Source: a virus. Taken from it: a stretch of 44,887 nt of DNA. The stretch's first letter is position 1; every line of letters starts with the position of its first letter. A program made the position numbers and the translations under genes. The stretch is taken from IMG/VR virus record IMGVR_UViG_3300017751_000040, positions 1 through 44,887 of that record. One strand, given 5' to 3'. The notes under the pieces were generated by a model. It was not told the DNA's origin and ran no database searches. It worked only from the letters and a program-made list of their open reading frames with translations. Below, in pieces: positions 43,012 to 44,887 of this stretch.

Positions 43012-43580
43012 AAGTAAATGGATTAAAAAGAGAATTTCAAGAAAAAGATGTAGAAAGAATCAGAAATCTTGTTAAAGGTAAACATGGGGATAAAACAGGT
43101 ACTAGTGTAGGATATACTAAACCACAAGAACTTTATGAAGAAGGAGATGTATGGGAAAGTGATGGTCGTACTTGGACTATTAAAGATGGTATTAAACAAA
43201 ATATTACAAAATTGGATAAAGCTAAAAAAGCACACGTTATGCCTTTACTTTGCCCTAAATGTAATACAGTAATGAAAAACCGTAATGATAAATCTTTTTA
43301 CAATATACATAAAATGTGTTTTAATTGTGTAGTTGATTTTGAACATAAATTAAAAAAAGAAGGTAAATACGAAGAATACGAACGTAAAATTAAAAATGAT
43401 GAATTAGATAATCGTATTAAAGAATTTAAACTTTGGGTAAAAGAAAAATTAAATGAAAGTAATGATGGGTTTGTTTCTGAAGCAGGTGATGTAGAAAGAT
43501 GGGTAGGGAAATTAAATAATGAAAAAGTTGATGATCATTTAAAAGAAGTTGTAGAATATTTAGAATCACTTAAAACTTAA
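43008..43580 (+). CDS. Zinc-finger hypothetical protein (190 aa)
   Basis: Middle residues 'LLCPKCNTVM' (about 80-89) and 'HKMCFNCVVDFEHK' (about 102-115) place two CxxC-type pairs about 20 residues apart, forming a probable zinc knuckle. Before it is 'WESDGRTWTIKDGIKQNITKLD' (about 51-72), a segment I associate with a recurrent but uncharacterised protein of T4-like marine phages. The C-terminal half is a charged coiled helix. The gene overlaps the fusion gene (ATGA). Nucleic-acid binding is the likeliest role, though only inferred. Confidence 0.65.
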   Translation: MKVNGLKREFQEKDVERIRNLVKGKHGDKTGTSVGYTKPQELYEEGDVWESDGRTWTIKDGIKQNITKLDKAKKAHVMPLLCPKCNTVMKNRNDKSFYNIHKMCFNCVVDFEHKLKKEGKYEEYERKIKNDELDNRIKEFKLWVKEKLNESNDGFVSEAGDVERWVGKLNNEKVDDHLKEVVEYLESLKT

Positions 43581-43586
43581 CTTTAT

Positions 43587-43596
43587 ATATTTATAA
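43587..43596 (+). promoter_or_regulatory. ATATTTATAA motif, candidate phage promoter
   Basis: An exact ATATTTATAA followed by TAAA lies 15 nt before the ATG at 43612, the longest spacing among the exact copies. It heads the last gene run of the window. Confidence 0.55.
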
Positions 43597-43611
43597 TAAA
43601 CATATTTTACT

Positions 43612-44343
43612 ATGAAAGATAATTTTGATGTACACTCTTGGAATATAAAAAGATACCTAAATGAGTTAGACATAAATAAACAAGGTGGGGAAGATGATAT
43701 AGACCAAGAAGATGTAGCTGGGTCATTAAATGTAACCCATGGAGGTGATGATCCTACTATAGGAGCAGAAGAAGAAGCAGGTGCTATAGGGGATAGAGTA
43801 GAAGAAAATGAATCATATTTAAATAGTCTTGCATCAAAACTATCATCAAAATACCCAGATTTAAACTTTAATGTTAGAGATGAACCTTATTTTGATAGAA
43901 TTGATGTAATAGGATCTGAACGAGACAAATTAATATTTGGGGATGAATTCCATGGTAAAAAATTTGGCGAATATGAAGTATTTCATACTGACGACGATGA
44001 TAGAGGAGAAATAGTTCGTATAGTTAAATCTGATTCTATAATGAGAAGTAAGAATGAATCTTTACAAGCTGTTGAAGAAACTGTTAAATTTATAATGGAA
44101 GACCTTGAAGGTTATTCTAATTATTTTCCAGATGGTAAAACAACAGGTCTAACTTCAGATGAAATGTCTACTATTTTAATGCAGATTGTTAAAGACATAG
44201 AAGAAAATGGAAAACAATTACAAGAAAAACTTTGTAAAAAAGGAGAAGCATATAGAAAAAAAAGAATGGCAGCTGGAGAAAAATCATCTGCTTACCTATC
44301 AGGCCGTGCTGTAAAAGTATGTAAAGGAGATATGAAAGGATAA
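43612..44343 (+). CDS. Hypothetical protein with Cys-bounded basic C-terminus (243 aa)
   Basis: The N-terminus (about 1-65) is strongly acidic (Asp/Glu-rich), and a compact domain follows (about 66-150). The C-terminal 35 residues, 'LCKKGEAYRKKRMAAGEKSS' followed by 'AYLSGRAVKVCKG', are basic and bounded by Cys. I associate that tail with many uncharacterised marine T4-like phage proteins. The acidic start resembles that of internal or scaffold proteins. The stop overlaps the next start (TAATG). Possible DNA- or capsid-associated role; not established. Confidence 0.6.
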   Translation: MKDNFDVHSWNIKRYLNELDINKQGGEDDIDQEDVAGSLNVTHGGDDPTIGAEEEAGAIGDRVEENESYLNSLASKLSSKYPDLNFNVRDEPYFDRIDVIGSERDKLIFGDEFHGKKFGEYEVFHTDDDDRGEIVRIVKSDSIMRSKNESLQAVEETVKFIMEDLEGYSNYFPDGKTTGLTSDEMSTILMQIVKDIEENGKQLQEKLCKKGEAYRKKRMAAGEKSSAYLSGRAVKVCKGDMKG

Positions 44344-44618
44344 TGACTAAAGAACAACTAACAGAAAGAATACAAGAATCACTACGTGATTGGTTTAAAA
44401 AAGAAGATTGGGTTAGAATCAATACTTCAGGTAATATTTCTGGTAAGTGTGGTACAATGAAAAAGGGTAAAGCTACAACAAGATGTTTGCCTAAGAAAAA
44501 AGCCCAATCTTTAACTAAAGCAGAGCGTAAAGCTACTGTAGCTAAAAAAGTTAGAGGAGATAAAAAAGGAAAGCAATTTGTGAAAAACACAAAGAAAGCA
44601 GAATATAAAAAGAAATAA
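44343..44618 (+). CDS. Small basic protein, DUF5872-like (91 aa)
   Basis: A Lys-rich 91-residue protein: 'LRDWFKKEDWVRINTSGNIS' (about 14-33), then 'GKCGTMKKGKATTRCLPKKKA' segments with two Cys (about 36 and 48) and a highly basic tail. This pattern (W-V-R-I, C-G, R-C-L-P-x-x-K-A) resembles the DUF5872 group as I recall it; the family number should be checked. The charge suggests nucleic-acid binding. It starts in the stop codon of the previous gene. Confidence 0.65.
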   Translation: MTKEQLTERIQESLRDWFKKEDWVRINTSGNISGKCGTMKKGKATTRCLPKKKAQSLTKAERKATVAKKVRGDKKGKQFVKNTKKAEYKKK

Positions 44619-44619
44619 T

Positions 44620-44887
44620 ATGAAGAAACTTTTACTATTATTGGGGTTACTATTAACTGGATGTTCAACAACATGGCATGTAAGTACACTAAATCATGAT
44701 CCAATATATGATTTAGAAGTACCTGCTAATGTACAAATAGATACATTATCATCTTCACAATTAAGATGGAAATTAAGAACTGATTTTAGATTCAGATATG
44801 ATTTTGCTCAATATGCTTTATCCCAACCTAGATCATTTGATTGGAATAATAGAGTTTTAGGTAATAGATATAATGTTTACAATCCAT
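44620..44887 (+). CDS. Second phage lipoprotein (partial, runs off the window)
   Basis: An ATG at 44620, one base after the previous stop, begins 'MKKLLLLLGLLLTGCSTTW': a textbook lipoprotein signal with lipobox L-T-G-C, Cys15. The 89 residues present continue in frame to the window end, with Asp/Arg/Phe-rich sequence ('RTDFRFRYDFAQYAL'). The function is unknown. It has no resemblance to the lipoprotein at 170 beyond the signal. The opposite strand also has an open frame here, but the signal sequence and coupling favour this one. Confidence 0.75.
   Translation, partial: MKKLLLLLGLLLTGCSTTWHVSTLNHDPIYDLEVPANVQIDTLSSSQLRWKLRTDFRFRYDFAQYALSQPRSFDWNNRVLGNRYNVYNP

Noticed and set aside
44189-44704. 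171-codon hydrophobic frame on the minus strand
   Set aside because: It overlaps three coupled + strand genes, including a clear lipoprotein start; the Phe/Leu-rich product is what a Lys/Glu-rich gene gives when read backwards.

Overview
The window is a 44.9 kb piece of a T4-like contractile-tailed phage (Caudoviricetes, myovirus morphotype). It is very AT-rich, and every gene I accept lies on the + strand, packed with ATGA or TAATG overlaps. Recognisable T4-type functions are a gp55-like late sigma factor, a gp5-like hub protein, the gp25 and gp6 baseplate wedge proteins, a primase and a PD-(D/E)XK nuclease. No head, terminase, polymerase or helicase genes are present, so this is an internal segment. 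The host is inferred to be a Gram-negative bacterium, probably a marine Bacteroidota. Two phage genes carry lipoprotein signals. Even the major structural genes lack Shine-Dalgarno sequences and have A-rich leaders instead. The adhesin also uses small Cys-rich modules joined by Thr-Pro-Ser linkers, a style I associate with Bacteroidota and their phages. This host assignment is inference.

Layout. 1-3.5 kb: the end of a DUF932-like gene, a lipoprotein, a T5orf172/GIY-YIG protein, small unknowns, an HD-domain hydrolase and a membrane-anchored coiled coil. 3.5-12.4 kb: late sigma factor, then hub and baseplate genes. 12.4-20.6 kb: one 2736-residue virion protein. 20.7-27.7 kb: tail and adhesin proteins, including two with Thr/Pro/Ser repeats (one repeat of about 710 residues), a small methyltransferase-like protein and a small module protein. 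27.7-34.7 kb: two GT60-like glycosyltransferases, a NodU/TobZ-type carbamoyltransferase and two more glycosyltransferase-like proteins, one of them a fusion. 34.8-37 kb: GIY-YIG protein, primase and nuclease. 37-40 kb: three tandem LamG-like adhesins and two companions, ending at a probable terminator. 40.1-44.9 kb: a P-loop kinase, an unusual five-module fusion protein, zinc-finger and basic small proteins, and the start of a second lipoprotein.

The most interesting hypothesis is a virion glycosylation cassette. A mucin-like Ser/Thr/Pro-rich stalk sits directly upstream of two enzymes resembling the GT60 family, whose known members put GlcNAc on Ser/Thr or hydroxyproline of proteins, and of a carbamoyltransferase that could cap the glycan. 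The main alternatives are DNA hypermodification and host surface modification.

A second pattern is a recurrent ATATTTATAA-type motif 9-15 nt upstream of the start codon at the heads of at least eight gene blocks. It is a candidate phage promoter, possibly read by the gp55-like sigma factor encoded here. There is no intergenic stretch longer than about 130 nt.
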